A DNA stretch of 64,000 nt. It comes from an uncultured Bacteroidota bacterium (GTDB taxonomy: Bacteria; Bacteroidota; Bacteroidia; UKL13-3). The notes under the pieces are model-generated. The model was not told the origin of the DNA, searched no databases, and worked only from the letters and a program-made list of their open reading frames with translations. Of the stretch, positions 24,274 through 34,147 are shown one piece after another. Within the stretch, counting starts at the first letter, position 1. Every line of letters begins with the position of its first letter. A program made the position numbers and the translations under genes. The stretch covers positions 128,599-192,598 of the forward strand of contig CAINMV010000009.1 of the NCBI GenBank assembly GCA_903850915.1. The letters are read 5' to 3'.

Positions 24274-26970
24274 ATGAAGAAATTCTACACTCCAAGATCA
24301 ATCGTGTTTTTTTTATCCCTTATAGGATTTTGTTTTATAGTTAACAGCTCGATTTCCAATGCAGGTGGTCCGCCTGTAGGCTACACAGGCGCTCCAGGTG
24401 AAAGCAATTGTACGGCTTGTCATTCAGGAATCAGCCTCAATGGCGGCGCATATAATAGTAGTGTTCAAATAGTATCTAATATGCCAAATGGTCGATATGC
24501 GCTAAACACCACATATCAAATTACAGTAAAGCTAGCCACTCGAAACTGTGTTCGTTATGGTTTCGAAACGATTGCCTTGAATAGCTCAAACACAATGGCA
24601 GGTTCGTTTACCGTTACAAATGCCACGCGAACCAAACGGGTGCTATCTGGAACCAAACAGTATATGGAGCAAACAAACAGTGGAACAACTTCATCGTACA
24701 CAGATAGCACTGATTGGAGCTTCAATTGGACTTCTCCGACAACCAATGTAGGGAATGTTACTTTTTATTTAAATGGCAATGTTGCAAACAATAATAACAG
24801 TGACACTTACGATACCATTTATAGTAAATCTTTTACATTTCAACCCTATACACCTCCAGCGGCAACTATTGTTACCACTGCTAGTAATATTTGTGAAGGT
24901 GACTCGGTGAAATTTACGGCAAATGGCACCAATTCACCTACCGGATATGATTGGACTTTCCCTGGTGGAATTCCAGCTACATCAACTTCACAGGTGCAAT
25001 GGGTTAAATTTAATTCGGCAGGAGCAGCTGTTTGTTCATTATATATTACCAACACTTCAGGAACATCACCGCAGGCTGTAAAAACAATAAATATTAGTGC
25101 CTATCCATCAGCCTCTATTAATGCTACTGGCGCTAACACATTTTGCCAGGGCGACTCTGTGCTTCTATCAGGGAATACAGGCGCTGGATATACTTATACT
25201 TGGTTTTTAGATGGCATATCAATAGGTCAAACTAATAGCTCTTTTTATGCCAAAACCGCAGGTAACTACACACTAAAAGTAACCAATGGAGGTGGTTGTA
25301 GTGCTCTTTCATCGGCCATCGCAATTATCGTAAACCCAAAACCTACATTAAATTTATTGAGTGCGGGAGCAACCTCGATTTGTTCAGGTGATTCAGTCTT
25401 GCTTACTGTTTCTGGAGCAAATGCTAACAATCGGATTTGGTATAATGGTACTTCCATATTAAATGGAGTTAATGATACGTTTTATTATGCTAAAACACCA
25501 GGACTTTATACTGTAAACGCAACAAATAGTTCAACGTGCCAAACTACGTCCAATGGTGTTAATGTAAGCGTTAATAGTTACCCTACAGCATCAGTGGCTA
25601 GCACACCGGTTGGCTGTATTTATACCTTAACAGCAAATAGTGGAGTAGGTTATACCTATCAATGGTACAAAAACGATACAGCCATGGCGAATGATACTGC
25701 TATTAATCATACGGTGAATGCTAGTGGTGTTTATAAAGTTAAAGTTACCAATGCTAATGGATGTTCTGTGATTTCACAACCCCAAACGTTTAATGTAGCC
25801 AACTTGCCAGATGTAACATTAACTCGGTTAGGTAATCCTACGTTTTGCATCGGCGATTCCTGCGTTATTTCCGTGCCACAAGGACCATCATATGCCTATC
25901 AATGGTATAAAAATGGCATCTTAATAACAGGAGCAACATTGCGAAGTATCACAATTAAAGATTCTGGCAGTTATTTGGTTAAAATAAATAATGGAACTTG
26001 TGAAAATATCTCATTAGCTGCAATAATAAAAGTACTTGCCATACCAGATGCTACAATAACTAAGAGCAATTTGGCTTTTTGTGTAGGCGACTCCTGCGTT
26101 ATTTCTGTGCCACAAGGACCATCATATGCATATCAATGGTATAAAAATGGCATCTTAATAACAGGAGCAACATTGCGAAGTATCACAATTAAAGATTCGG
26201 GTAGTTATTTTGTTAGAATAAACAACGGCGCTTGTGAAAATATCTCATTAGCAACAATAATAAAAGTACTTGCCATTCCAGATGCTACAATCATTTCGAG
26301 TAATTTGGCTTTTTGTGCTGGCGATTCTGCAAATTTACAAGCAAAAGCAATTTCAGGTTTTATATACGCATGGTTTCGAAATGATTCGATTATCCCAAAT
26401 GCATCTTTACCTTCGCTAAAAATATTTAATGCTGGACGGTACCACGTAAATATTTCAAATGGAGTTTGCAATCAATCGGGGAACGATATCGTGATTAAAG
26501 TAAATCCACTACCTTCGGTTCCTTTTATTACACGTGATAAACAAACGCTAGCAGCATCAACAGCATTCCAGTATCAGTGGTTTAAAGATGGGTTAATCAT
26601 TCCTGCAGCGCAGTCGCAATCGTTCACGCCCATTTCGGATGGCAAGTATTATGTTAAAATAACAGATGCGAATGGATGCTCGAACGTTTCTTTAGAATAT
26701 AATTATACGTTGACCGCAGTAAAACATTTAAGCAATGCCTTTGATGTAAAGATTTATCCTACCCCAACAGATAAATACTTGAATGTTGAATTTAATGGCT
26801 CGGAAAGATATGTTATTGAAATTATTGATATGTGCGGTAAGTCGATATATAAAAACACTAATATGTCCAATTCGATGGTTCTAGATGTTAGAGTTTGGGA
26901 AAAAGGCATGTATATTGTTATAATAAAATCAGCAGAAAAAGAGTATTATGCTAGGTTTTTAGTTAATTAA
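24274..26970 (+). CDS. Secreted multi-Ig/PKD-like protein with N-terminal CxxCH domain and T9SS sorting domain
   Basis: From the ATG at 24274 the protein has 898 residues and begins with a signal peptide (MKKFYTPRSIVFFLSLIGFC). The track start at 24244 is upstream of the -7 element and is rejected. Residues 30-190 match the choice-of-anchor V type domain, with GYTGAPGESNCTACHSG; C46-x-x-C49-H50 is a c-type heme attachment motif. A PKD-like domain follows (YDWTFPGG), then about seven Ig-like repeats with the pattern FCxGDS ... YxWxxNG ... GxYxVxxxNG. Two of these are nearly identical, from a 234-base duplication. A C-terminal T9SS sorting domain (FDVKIYPTPTDKYLNVEF ... GMYIVIIKS) closes the protein. 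It is presumably surface-exposed; function is unknown. Confidence 0.9.
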   Translation: MKKFYTPRSIVFFLSLIGFCFIVNSSISNAGGPPVGYTGAPGESNCTACHSGISLNGGAYNSSVQIVSNMPNGRYALNTTYQITVKLATRNCVRYGFETIALNSSNTMAGSFTVTNATRTKRVLSGTKQYMEQTNSGTTSSYTDSTDWSFNWTSPTTNVGNVTFYLNGNVANNNNSDTYDTIYSKSFTFQPYTPPAATIVTTASNICEGDSVKFTANGTNSPTGYDWTFPGGIPATSTSQVQWVKFNSAGAAVCSLYITNTSGTSPQAVKTINISAYPSASINATGANTFCQGDSVLLSGNTGAGYTYTWFLDGISIGQTNSSFYAKTAGNYTLKVTNGGGCSALSSAIAIIVNPKPTLNLLSAGATSICSGDSVLLTVSGANANNRIWYNGTSILNGVNDTFYYAKTPGLYTVNATNSSTCQTTSNGVNVSVNSYPTASVASTPVGCIYTLTANSGVGYTYQWYKNDTAMANDTAINHTVNASGVYKVKVTNANGCSVISQPQTFNVANLPDVTLTRLGNPTFCIGDSCVISVPQGPSYAYQWYKNGILITGATLRSITIKDSGSYLVKINNGTCENISLAAIIKVLAIPDATITKSNLAFCVGDSCVISVPQGPSYAYQWYKNGILITGATLRSITIKDSGSYFVRINNGACENISLATIIKVLAIPDATIISSNLAFCAGDSANLQAKAISGFIYAWFRNDSIIPNASLPSLKIFNAGRYHVNISNGVCNQSGNDIVIKVNPLPSVPFITRDKQTLAASTAFQYQWFKDGLIIPAAQSQSFTPISDGKYYVKITDANGCSNVSLEYNYTLTAVKHLSNAFDVKIYPTPTDKYLNVEFNGSERYVIEIIDMCGKSIYKNTNMSNSMVLDVRVWEKGMYIVIIKSAEKEYYARFLVN
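25852..26319 (+). repeat. 234-base tandem duplication inside the T9SS gene
   Basis: The segment beginning GGCGATTCCTGCGTTATTTC at 25852 recurs at 26086 with only scattered changes over most of 234 bases (78 codons). The end of a third, more diverged unit starts at about 26320. The high DNA identity indicates recent duplication or gene conversion of one Ig-like domain. Confidence 0.9.
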
Positions 26971-27014
26971 GTTTTAAATGAAAAAGTCGTTAAGCATCTC
27001 TGTTAATTAAACAT

Positions 27015-27050
27015 AAAAAAAGGGCGATTCTTCTGAATCGCCCTTTTTTT
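27015..27050. terminator. Bidirectional terminator between the T9SS gene and sucC
   Basis: A perfect 16-base stem AAAAAAAGGGCGATTC/GAATCGCCCTTTTTTT with a TTCT loop. It can terminate both convergent genes. Confidence 0.92.
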
Positions 27051-27080
27051 ATATCTTAAAGTTGCTTTTGCCGGGATGGT

Positions 27081-28292
27081 TTAAGCAAGTACTTGGCTTA
27101 CCAACTCGGCAGCTTCTTTCAATTGAATAGCAGAATGAACTTTTAGTCCACTTTCGTCGATAAGCTTCTTGGCTTCAGAAGCATTAGTGCCTTGCAATCG
27201 AACTATAATAGGCACATGGATATTCCCAATATTCTTGTATGCATCAACAACACCTTGAGCAACACGATCGCAACGAACGATGCCACCAAAAATATTGATA
27301 AGAATGGCTTTTACATTCGGGTCTGAAAGGATAATACGAAATCCAGCTTCAACAGTGGTTGCATTTGCTGTTCCACCCACATCAAGGAAATTCGCAGGTT
27401 CACCCCCGCTTAGTTTAATAATATCCATCGTGGCCATGGCCAATCCAGCACCATTTACCATACATCCCACATTTCCATCTAGTTTTACGTAATTTAGATT
27501 GGATTTCTTTGCTTCTACTTCAGTTGGGTCTTCTTCGCTTTCATCGCGCAAAGCCATCAAATCAGGGTGTCTTTCAATGCCGTTATCATCAAAGCTTAAT
27601 TTTGCGTCAACAGCAATAATTTTATCATCACTGGTTTTAAACAATGGATTTATTTCAATCATTGCGCAATCATTAGCTAGGTATGCTTTGTAAAGGTTGG
27701 TTACAAATTTCACCATTTGCTTGTTGGCTTCACCGCTCAAGCCTAAATTAAATGAAATTTTGCGGGCTTGGAACCCTTGAAGTCCAACACGTGGATCTAC
27801 ATGTTCTTTGAAAAGCTTTTCAGGAGTGTTATGAGCGACGTCCTCAATATCCATACCGCCTTCGGTGGTATAAATAATTACATTGGTTCCAGTCGCTCGA
27901 TCAAGAAGCATACTTAAGTAAAACTCTTTAGTTGGGTTAGGTCCTGGATAATAAACGTCCTGTGCAATTAATACTTTGTTTACCATTTTCCCTTTTTCAC
28001 CGGTTTGAATGGTAATTAGGTTTCCTCCGATTATTCCTGCTGCTTTTTGTTTTAGGTCATCGATACTCTTTGCTACCATTACTCCACGAAAATCAGTGCC
28101 TTCAATTTTACCTTTACCTCGTCCTCCGGCGTGAATTTGTGCTTTTATTACAAAAAACTGAGTTCCCGTTTGGGCTTGCAAAGCGGTTGCAGCGGCAACA
28201 GCCTCTTCTGTGCTAGAAGCTACAATACCTTCCTGTACGGCAACACCGTATTTTTTAAGTAAATCTTTAGCCTGGTATTCGTGAATATTCAT
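27081..28292 (-). CDS. sucC: Succinyl-CoA synthetase (ADP-forming) beta subunit
   Basis: The 403-residue protein has the ATP-grasp N-terminus [19 protein letters not shown], the nucleotide-binding [12 protein letters not shown], the ALEINPL-equivalent [34 protein letters not shown], and the CoA-binding [18 protein letters not shown]. It forms the alpha-beta enzyme of the TCA cycle that converts succinyl-CoA to succinate with ATP formation. sucD (alpha subunit) is not adjacent, as is common in Bacteroidota. It is monocistronic, with a minus-strand -7 element at 28333 and a shared terminator. Confidence 0.97.
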   Translation of the reverse strand: MNIHEYQAKDLLKKYGVAVQEGIVASSTEEAVAAATALQAQTGTQFFVIKAQIHAGGRGKGKIEGTDFRGVMVAKSIDDLKQKAAGIIGGNLITIQTGEKGKMVNKVLIAQDVYYPGPNPTKEFYLSMLLDRATGTNVIIYTTEGGMDIEDVAHNTPEKLFKEHVDPRVGLQGFQARKISFNLGLSGEANKQMVKFVTNLYKAYLANDCAMIEINPLFKTSDDKIIAVDAKLSFDDNGIERHPDLMALRDESEEDPTEVEAKKSNLNYVKLDGNVGCMVNGAGLAMATMDIIKLSGGEPANFLDVGGTANATTVEAGFRIILSDPNVKAILINIFGGIVRCDRVAQGVVDAYKNIGNIHVPIIVRLQGTNASEAKKLIDESGLKVHSAIQLKEAAELVSQVLA

Positions 28293-28332
28293 GGGTAAGG
28301 TTAAATAATGAATTAATAATTATAATTTTGCG

Positions 28333-28340
28333 CAAAAATA
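28333..28340 (-). promoter_or_regulatory. -7 element TATTTTTG (minus strand) of sucC
   Basis: The reverse complement reads TATTTTTG, an exact TAnnTTTG match about 40 bases upstream of the sucC ATG at 28292. Confidence 0.55.
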
Positions 28341-28387
28341 AGGTTTGAAACGGTATTGGCCGTAATTTTTTTTCTAATCAGGCTATC

Positions 28388-28780
28388 ATGAAAAAGTTTG
28401 TAATTAAAATTTCGCTATTTAGCCTCTTTTTGGCGTTCTCTCTTTTCGGGATAAACTATATTATTCCAAAATTCACGATTGTTCCGTTCTATTTTTTTAG
28501 TATTTTGTTTTTCACCGCATTAACAACGCTGGTCTATTCTATGCTGGTTCGTGGGATAAATAAAAACAATAAACAGTTTATAAATGCCTTCTATTTTACC
28601 ACGATAATCCGGTTATTTGGGAGTTTGGTGGTGGTTTTAATTTACTTTCTTGCCAACAAAAAAAGTAGTCTTTATGAGGCTGTAGTTTTTATTGTTTTAT
28701 ACTTTTTATACACAGGGTTTGAAATTGTTAATCTTTTTCCTACCTTGCGCCCCGAAATAGAAGAAAATCCAAACAAGTAA
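28388..28780 (+). CDS. Small four-helix membrane protein at the head of the atp operon
   Basis: The 130-residue protein is hydrophobic with four predicted membrane segments (about residues 8-26, 33-53, 66-90 and 94-113) and a short acidic tail (RPEIEENPNK). I do not recognise a named family. It ends 6 bases before atpB, so it belongs to the ATP synthase operon. Position and topology match the place where AtpI/AtpZ-type assembly factors occur, and an AtpI-like role in c-ring assembly or Mg2+ supply is a reasonable inference, but no AtpI motif is evident. Confidence 0.8.
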   Translation: MKKFVIKISLFSLFLAFSLFGINYIIPKFTIVPFYFFSILFFTALTTLVYSMLVRGINKNNKQFINAFYFTTIIRLFGSLVVVLIYFLANKKSSLYEAVVFIVLYFLYTGFEIVNLFPTLRPEIEENPNK

Positions 28781-28786
28781 AATTCA

Positions 28787-29866
28787 ATGGCAGTAAAGGT
28801 TTCATATTTTTCAAAAGCAAAAGTTTTTACACTTTTAGTGCTGTTCCTGACGTTTTTCAGCGTAAATGTTCGTGCTCAGGAGCATGAAGTAGGTGCTGTT
28901 GAGCCAATAGAACACCCAGTGAAAGAAGCGAAGTTTAATGCTGGAAAAATGATCCTCGAGCATATTGCCGATGCACATGAATGGCATGTTGCTGGAAATT
29001 TCACGATTCCATTACCCTGTATCATTTATTCTCAAGAAAAGGGATTGGATGTTTTTATGTCATCTCAGTTTCTGCCGCATCACGAAGAAAAACGTGCTTA
29101 TGGCGATTATTTAATGGAAGAAGGGAAAGTGAAACTAGAGAATGGAGGGAAATTATATGATTTTTCAATAACTAAAAATGTACTCTCTTTATTAGTAAGT
29201 GGTGCGATGTTATTATTGGTTTTCCTTACTGTAGCTAGAAGTTATAAAACACGATCTGGTAAAGCACCAAAAGGATTGCAATCGATGTTGGAGCCTATTA
29301 TATTGTTTGTTCGTGATGACATTGCTAAGCCAACAATAGGACCTAAATACAATCGCTTTATGCCCTTGCTGCTTACGATTTTCTTTTTTATCTTCTTTGG
29401 TAACTTGTTGGGTTTAATACCTGTATTTCCAGGAGGGGCAAATTTAACGGGTAATGTTGCAATTACAGGTTTCTTAGCAGTTATAGTTCTAGGTGTTGTT
29501 ACGTTTATAGCAAACAAACACTATTGGGGACATATTATTGCAATGCCAGGGGTACCGAAGTGGGTATTGATAATTTTAACACCTATTGAAATACTCGGAT
29601 TTGTATTACGTCCATTTGTATTAATGGTGCGATTGTTTGCGAACATAACAGCGGGTCATATTATCAGTTTAGCCTTTTATAGCTTAATATTTATTTTTGG
29701 TGCTAAAAGTGCGGTTGCTGGATATGGAGTGTCTATCGTTTCAATTATGTTCACTGTTTTCATGTTTGCTATGGAGTTGCTGGTAGCATTTTTACAAGCG
29801 TTTGTTTTTACATTATTAACAGCTATTTATTTCGGATCTGCAATAGAAGAGCCGGCACATCATTAA
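28787..29866 (+). CDS. atpB: F0F1 ATP synthase subunit a
   Basis: The 359-residue subunit is much longer than E. coli AtpB (271). It has an N-terminal signal-like segment (FTLLVLFLTFFSVNVRAQEH) and an extracytoplasmic extension rich in His/Glu before the first core membrane helix at about residue 130. Core motifs include FFGNLLGLIPVFPGG and the proton-channel arginine Arg282 in LMVRLFANITAGHII, ending in a conserved helix ELLVAFLQAFVFTLLTAIYF. Long N-termini are typical of Bacteroidota subunit a. It conducts protons to the c-ring. It is followed by atpE after 54 bases. Confidence 0.96.
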   Translation: MAVKVSYFSKAKVFTLLVLFLTFFSVNVRAQEHEVGAVEPIEHPVKEAKFNAGKMILEHIADAHEWHVAGNFTIPLPCIIYSQEKGLDVFMSSQFLPHHEEKRAYGDYLMEEGKVKLENGGKLYDFSITKNVLSLLVSGAMLLLVFLTVARSYKTRSGKAPKGLQSMLEPIILFVRDDIAKPTIGPKYNRFMPLLLTIFFFIFFGNLLGLIPVFPGGANLTGNVAITGFLAVIVLGVVTFIANKHYWGHIIAMPGVPKWVLIILTPIEILGFVLRPFVLMVRLFANITAGHIISLAFYSLIFIFGAKSAVAGYGVSIVSIMFTVFMFAMELLVAFLQAFVFTLLTAIYFGSAIEEPAHH

Positions 29867-29908
29867 TTTCAAATCGAATTTCAAAATCAATTATAACAAC
29901 CATTTTAA

Positions 29909-30178
<270 letters not shown>

Positions 30179-30267
30179 TTCTATCACTTTTTATTTCAAT
30201 TGTTTCTTTTGGATTATAGTTAGGCTATAATTCGTAATAGGCAATTTACAATTAACAATTATACAAC

Positions 30268-30762
30268 ATGGGTTTAATTACACCTGAAATTGGTTTATTG
30301 TTCTGGATGTTTGTAACATTCGGTATAGTATTTTTCATTCTAGCAAAATTTGCTTGGAAGCCAATTATGAAGTCGCTAAGCGAAAGAGAAGACTCTATTG
30401 CAGAAGCGTTGGATAAGGCGGAAGAAGCAAAGAAGCAAATGGCAAACCTAAAGGCAGATAACGAAAAGTTATTAGCACAGGCTCGCAGTGAGCGTGAAGC
30501 AATATTGCGTGAAGCTAAGGAAATGAAAGAAAGCATCATTGCTCAAGCCAAAAGTTCTGCTGATACAGAAGGCAAAAAAATGATTGCGAGTGCAAAAGAA
30601 AATATTGAACGCGAGAAATCCGCGGCGATTGCTGACTTGAAAAATCAGGTGGCAGCCTATAGTATCGAAATTGCAGAGAAATTGATTCGCAAGAAATTGG
30701 AGTCTAACAAAGAGCAAGACGAACTGGTGAATAAAGCTATCAACGATTTTCATTTAAACTAA
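30268..30762 (+). CDS. atpF: F0F1 ATP synthase subunit b
   Basis: The 164-residue protein has one N-terminal membrane helix (IGLLFWMFVTFGIVFFILAKF), the conserved WKPIMKSLSERE turn, and a long charged alpha-helical stalk rich in Glu/Lys/Ala (residues 35-150) that dimerises as the peripheral stalk. Length is normal. It is 89 bases after atpE and 15 bases before atpH. Confidence 0.95.
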   Translation: MGLITPEIGLLFWMFVTFGIVFFILAKFAWKPIMKSLSEREDSIAEALDKAEEAKKQMANLKADNEKLLAQARSEREAILREAKEMKESIIAQAKSSADTEGKKMIASAKENIEREKSAAIADLKNQVAAYSIEIAEKLIRKKLESNKEQDELVNKAINDFHLN

Positions 30763-30777
30763 GAAGGGTTTCAAAAC

Positions 30778-31314
30778 ATGTCTGAAGTAAGAATTTCCGC
30801 TCGCTACGCTTTATCGCTTTTCGATTTAGCAGTTGAACAAGGTAATCTGGAGTTGGTTTGTGCCGACATGAAATTGTTTGCCTCGGTTTGTCATGAAAAT
30901 CACACCATGGCTAATATTTTGAAAAGTCCAGTTATCGATGGCGACAAGAAGATGGCGGTAATCGATGGTATTTTTTCCAAACATTTCAATAAATTAAGTT
31001 TGGTATTTATGAAGACGGTAATAAAAAAACGTCGTGAGAAATACCTTATTGCCATTGCTAATGACTTTATTGAACTTTACAAGGAAAATAAAAATATAGT
31101 TACAGCTCACATCAGTACTGCAGCGCCATTAAACGATGAGGCGAAAAAGCAAATTGTGAACAACCTTCAGCAGCAAACAGGAAAATCAGTTGAATTGGAT
31201 TTTATTACAGATCCAGCTTTAATTGGAGGTATAAAAATTAAAGTAGGCGATAAACTCTTCGATGATAGCATCGCCAGGCAGTTGAATAACTTAAAACTGC
31301 ATTTATTAAATTAG
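30778..31314 (+). CDS. atpH: F0F1 ATP synthase subunit delta
   Basis: The 178-residue protein is a standard OSCP/delta subunit: N-terminal helical domain ISARYALSLFDLAVEQGNLE, and C-terminal motif TAAPLNDEAKKQIVNNLQQQ followed by DPALIGGIKIKVGDKLFDDS. It links the peripheral stalk to the top of the alpha-beta hexamer. It is closely spaced between atpF and atpA. Confidence 0.96.
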   Translation: MSEVRISARYALSLFDLAVEQGNLELVCADMKLFASVCHENHTMANILKSPVIDGDKKMAVIDGIFSKHFNKLSLVFMKTVIKKRREKYLIAIANDFIELYKENKNIVTAHISTAAPLNDEAKKQIVNNLQQQTGKSVELDFITDPALIGGIKIKVGDKLFDDSIARQLNNLKLHLLN

Positions 31315-31345
31315 AATTTCAAATCAAATTAAATTATAACGTACA

Positions 31346-32926
31346 ATGGCTGACGTAAGACCAGATGAAGTATCGGCGATAATTCGCCAACAGTTATCGA
31401 ACTTCAAATCAGAAGCTGAATTGGAAGAAACCGGAACCGTACTGCAAGTAGGGGATGGAATCGCCCGTATTTATGGCTTAACGCAGGTGCAAAGCGGGGA
31501 GCTCATCGAGTTTGGAAACAAAATCAAAGGTATCGTATTAAACCTCGAAGAGGATAATATTGGTGCTGTATTACTCGGATCAAGCCAAGGGGTGAGAGAA
31601 GGGGATACCGTTACTCGTACCCGTCGTATCGCCTCCATTAATGTGAGCGAGAAGATGTTGGGTCGCGTAATCGATACACTTGGTAATCCAATCGACGGAA
31701 AGGGTCCTATCGAAGGCCCTTTTTATGAGATGCCTCTCGAGCGTAAAGCTCCTGGCGTAATTTATCGCGAACCGGTAAAAGAACCATTGCAAACTGGTAT
31801 TAAAGCAATCGATGCGATGATTCCGATTGGTCGTGGACAACGTGAGTTGATTATCGGTGATCGTCAAACAGGAAAAACAGCGGTAGCTATAGATACGATT
31901 ATCAATCAAAAAGAATTTTTTGAAGCGGGTAATCCTGTATTTTGTATCTATGTTGCAATTGGCCAAAAGGCATCTACCGTTGCACAGGTGGTTAAAGCAC
32001 TCGAGGAAAAAGGAGCGATGCCATATACCGTAGTCGTTTCCGCAGCGGCATCTAGCCCTGCTCCAATGCAGTTTTTTGCACCATTCGCAGGAGCTGCCAT
32101 TGGTGAATTTTTCCGCGATACCGGTAGAGCAGCGCTTATTGTTTATGATGACTTGTCTAAACAAGCTGTAGCTTATCGTGAAGTTTCATTGTTACTTAAG
32201 CGCCCTCCTGGACGTGAAGCATATCCTGGTGACGTATTTTACTTGCACTCTCGTTTACTTGAACGTGCAGCTAAAGTAAATGCCAATGACTCTATTGCTC
32301 AAAAAATGAACGACTTGCCTGATTCTTTAAAAGGAATGGTAAAAGGTGGAGGTTCTTTAACAGCACTGCCAATTATTGAAACTCAAGCAGGTGACGTGTC
32401 TGCATATATCCCTACAAACGTAATCTCCATTACGGATGGACAAATTTTCTTAGAATCTAATTTATTTAACGCAGGTGTTCGTCCCGCTATCAACGTTGGT
32501 ATTTCGGTATCTCGTGTGGGTGGTAATGCTCAAATTAAATCGATGAAGAAGGTTGCAGGTACACTTAAATTAGATCAAGCGCAATTCCGTGAATTGGAAG
32601 CATTCTCTAAATTTGGTTCTGACTTAGATGCTGCTACAAAAGCAGTATTGAGTAAGGGGGTGCGTAATGTGGAAGTTTTAAAGCAAGGTCAATATAGTCC
32701 TGTAACTGTTGAAAAACAAGTGGCCATAATATACCTAGGTACTAAAGGGTTAATGAACGATATCCCGGTATCAAGAGTGCGCGAATTTGAAGCAGAATAT
32801 CTTCAAGTGCTAGAATTAAAACATAAAGATGTATTATCTGAGTTGAAAAAAGGAAACTATAACGACGATATTACTAATAAACTTGAAGCAGTAGCGAAAG
32901 ACTTAATGCCAAGTTTTAAAAATTAA
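31346..32926 (+). CDS. atpA: F0F1 ATP synthase subunit alpha
   Basis: The 526-residue subunit shows Walker A GDRQTGKT (residues 171-178), the conserved [16 protein letters not shown], the arginine-finger region [17 protein letters not shown], and the helical C-terminal domain. It forms the non-catalytic nucleotide sites in the F1 hexamer. Its partner atpD (beta) is not in this operon. The N-terminus [20 protein letters not shown] is typical. Confidence 0.97.
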   Translation: MADVRPDEVSAIIRQQLSNFKSEAELEETGTVLQVGDGIARIYGLTQVQSGELIEFGNKIKGIVLNLEEDNIGAVLLGSSQGVREGDTVTRTRRIASINVSEKMLGRVIDTLGNPIDGKGPIEGPFYEMPLERKAPGVIYREPVKEPLQTGIKAIDAMIPIGRGQRELIIGDRQTGKTAVAIDTIINQKEFFEAGNPVFCIYVAIGQKASTVAQVVKALEEKGAMPYTVVVSAAASSPAPMQFFAPFAGAAIGEFFRDTGRAALIVYDDLSKQAVAYREVSLLLKRPPGREAYPGDVFYLHSRLLERAAKVNANDSIAQKMNDLPDSLKGMVKGGGSLTALPIIETQAGDVSAYIPTNVISITDGQIFLESNLFNAGVRPAINVGISVSRVGGNAQIKSMKKVAGTLKLDQAQFRELEAFSKFGSDLDAATKAVLSKGVRNVEVLKQGQYSPVTVEKQVAIIYLGTKGLMNDIPVSRVREFEAEYLQVLELKHKDVLSELKKGNYNDDITNKLEAVAKDLMPSFKN

Positions 32927-32972
32927 TTCCAGCGCGCCTGTCAAGTATCAATTATCCATTAACAATTAAAAC

Positions 32973-33872
32973 GTGGCCAATTTAAAAGAAGTCAGAATCC
33001 GAATCGCAAGTACAAGTAGTACACAGCAAATCACGAAAGCGATGAAGCTGGTAAGTGCTACAAAGTTGCGTAAGGCGCAGGGTGAGATTGTTCAGATGCG
33101 CCCTTACGCTAAGAAAATTAATGCCATTTTAGGTAGCTTAGGAGAAAATGTAAGCAGTGATGTATTAACACCTTACATGGAAAAACGTGCACTTAATCAT
33201 ATTACTTTTGTTGTTGTTACTAGCGATCGTGGTCTTTGCGGCGGATTCAATGCTAATGTGGTAAAACTTACAGTCAGCATCATTAAAGAGAAATATCAGG
33301 AACATGCCAAGGCCGGTAAAATAAAATTCATCTGCTTCGGTAAAAAAGGTTACGATTTCTTTTCTAAATCAAGTTATAACACTGGTAATAATAATGTAAC
33401 CTTGTTTCAGAAGTTTAATGCTGAAACAGCCTTTGAAATAGGAACAGACGTTATTAATACTTTTTTAGCTAAATCAACCGATGAGGTATTAGTGGTGTAT
33501 AACCAATTTAAAAATGCGGCAACGCAAATTTTAACTGCGGAGAATTTGTTGCCTGTTGATGTTAAAAGCCTACAAATTCATGAAAGCAAGGCCGAACATA
33601 AGTCAAAGGTAAAGAAGGATTATATATTCGAACCTGGAATGGACGGAATTCTATCAACGCTTATTCCAATGACACTTAAAACACAACTTTACAAAGCTAT
33701 TCTTGATAGTCAGGCTGCTGAACATGGAGCCCGAATGGTGGCGATGGATAAGGCAACCGACAATGCTGGTGAACTTTTAAAATCATTGCGTCTACAATAC
33801 AACCAAGCGCGCCAAGCAGCAATTACTCGCGAAATTAGTGAGATTGTGGGCGGAGCGGCAGCGTTGGCATAA
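32973..33872 (+). CDS. atpG: F0F1 ATP synthase subunit gamma
   Basis: The 299-residue subunit starts with GTG and reads MANLKEVRIRIASTSSTQQI, then TKAMKLVSATKLRKAQ, the conserved N-terminal rotor helix. VVTSDRGLCGGFNANV in the middle and EHGARMVAMDKATDNAGELL with LQYNQARQAAITREISEIVG at the end complete the family signature. It is the central rotating shaft. A hairpin terminator follows at 33915, so the operon ends here without atpD and atpC. Confidence 0.97.
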   Translation: MANLKEVRIRIASTSSTQQITKAMKLVSATKLRKAQGEIVQMRPYAKKINAILGSLGENVSSDVLTPYMEKRALNHITFVVVTSDRGLCGGFNANVVKLTVSIIKEKYQEHAKAGKIKFICFGKKGYDFFSKSSYNTGNNNVTLFQKFNAETAFEIGTDVINTFLAKSTDEVLVVYNQFKNAATQILTAENLLPVDVKSLQIHESKAEHKSKVKKDYIFEPGMDGILSTLIPMTLKTQLYKAILDSQAAEHGARMVAMDKATDNAGELLKSLRLQYNQARQAAITREISEIVGGAAALA

Positions 33873-33914
33873 GTAGAAAAATTCTTGGTTATTTTAACCT
33901 TAAAGAAAAATTTA

Positions 33915-33952
33915 ATAAAGCCATTCTCAAAAAGAGAATGGCTTTATTATTT
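33915..33952 (+). terminator. Terminator of the atp operon
   Basis: A perfect 14-base stem ATAAAGCCATTCTC/GAGAATGGCTTTAT with a 5-A loop, followed by TATT and TT. It lies 42 bases after the atpG stop. Confidence 0.8.
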
Positions 33953-34130
33953 GGTGCTAAATTAATTTCGCGATTAACAGTTTCAGTAATTTGAAACACG
34001 TTAAAAGTTAAATTCGATGTATATTACTTATTAAAATAATTATTGTAATTCATTTATCAAAGCACAGCAGTTATTCAATGTATTTAACCTATAGAAATAA
34101 TTCAACTGAACAGAACATACGATTAAAATT

Positions 34131-34138
34131 TAACTTTG
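34131..34138 (+). promoter_or_regulatory. -7 element TAACTTTG of the ABC exporter gene
   Basis: Exact TAnnTTTG match ending 10 bases before the preferred GTG start at 34148. The ORF-track TTG start (34136) is the end of this element. Confidence 0.6.
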
Positions 34139-34147
34139 CAGCCTCAA

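Noticed and set aside
33873-34147. Gap after the atp operon checked for a small RNA or tRNA
   Set aside because: Only the terminator hairpin and the next gene's promoter are visible; no cloverleaf or conserved RNA motif is seen.
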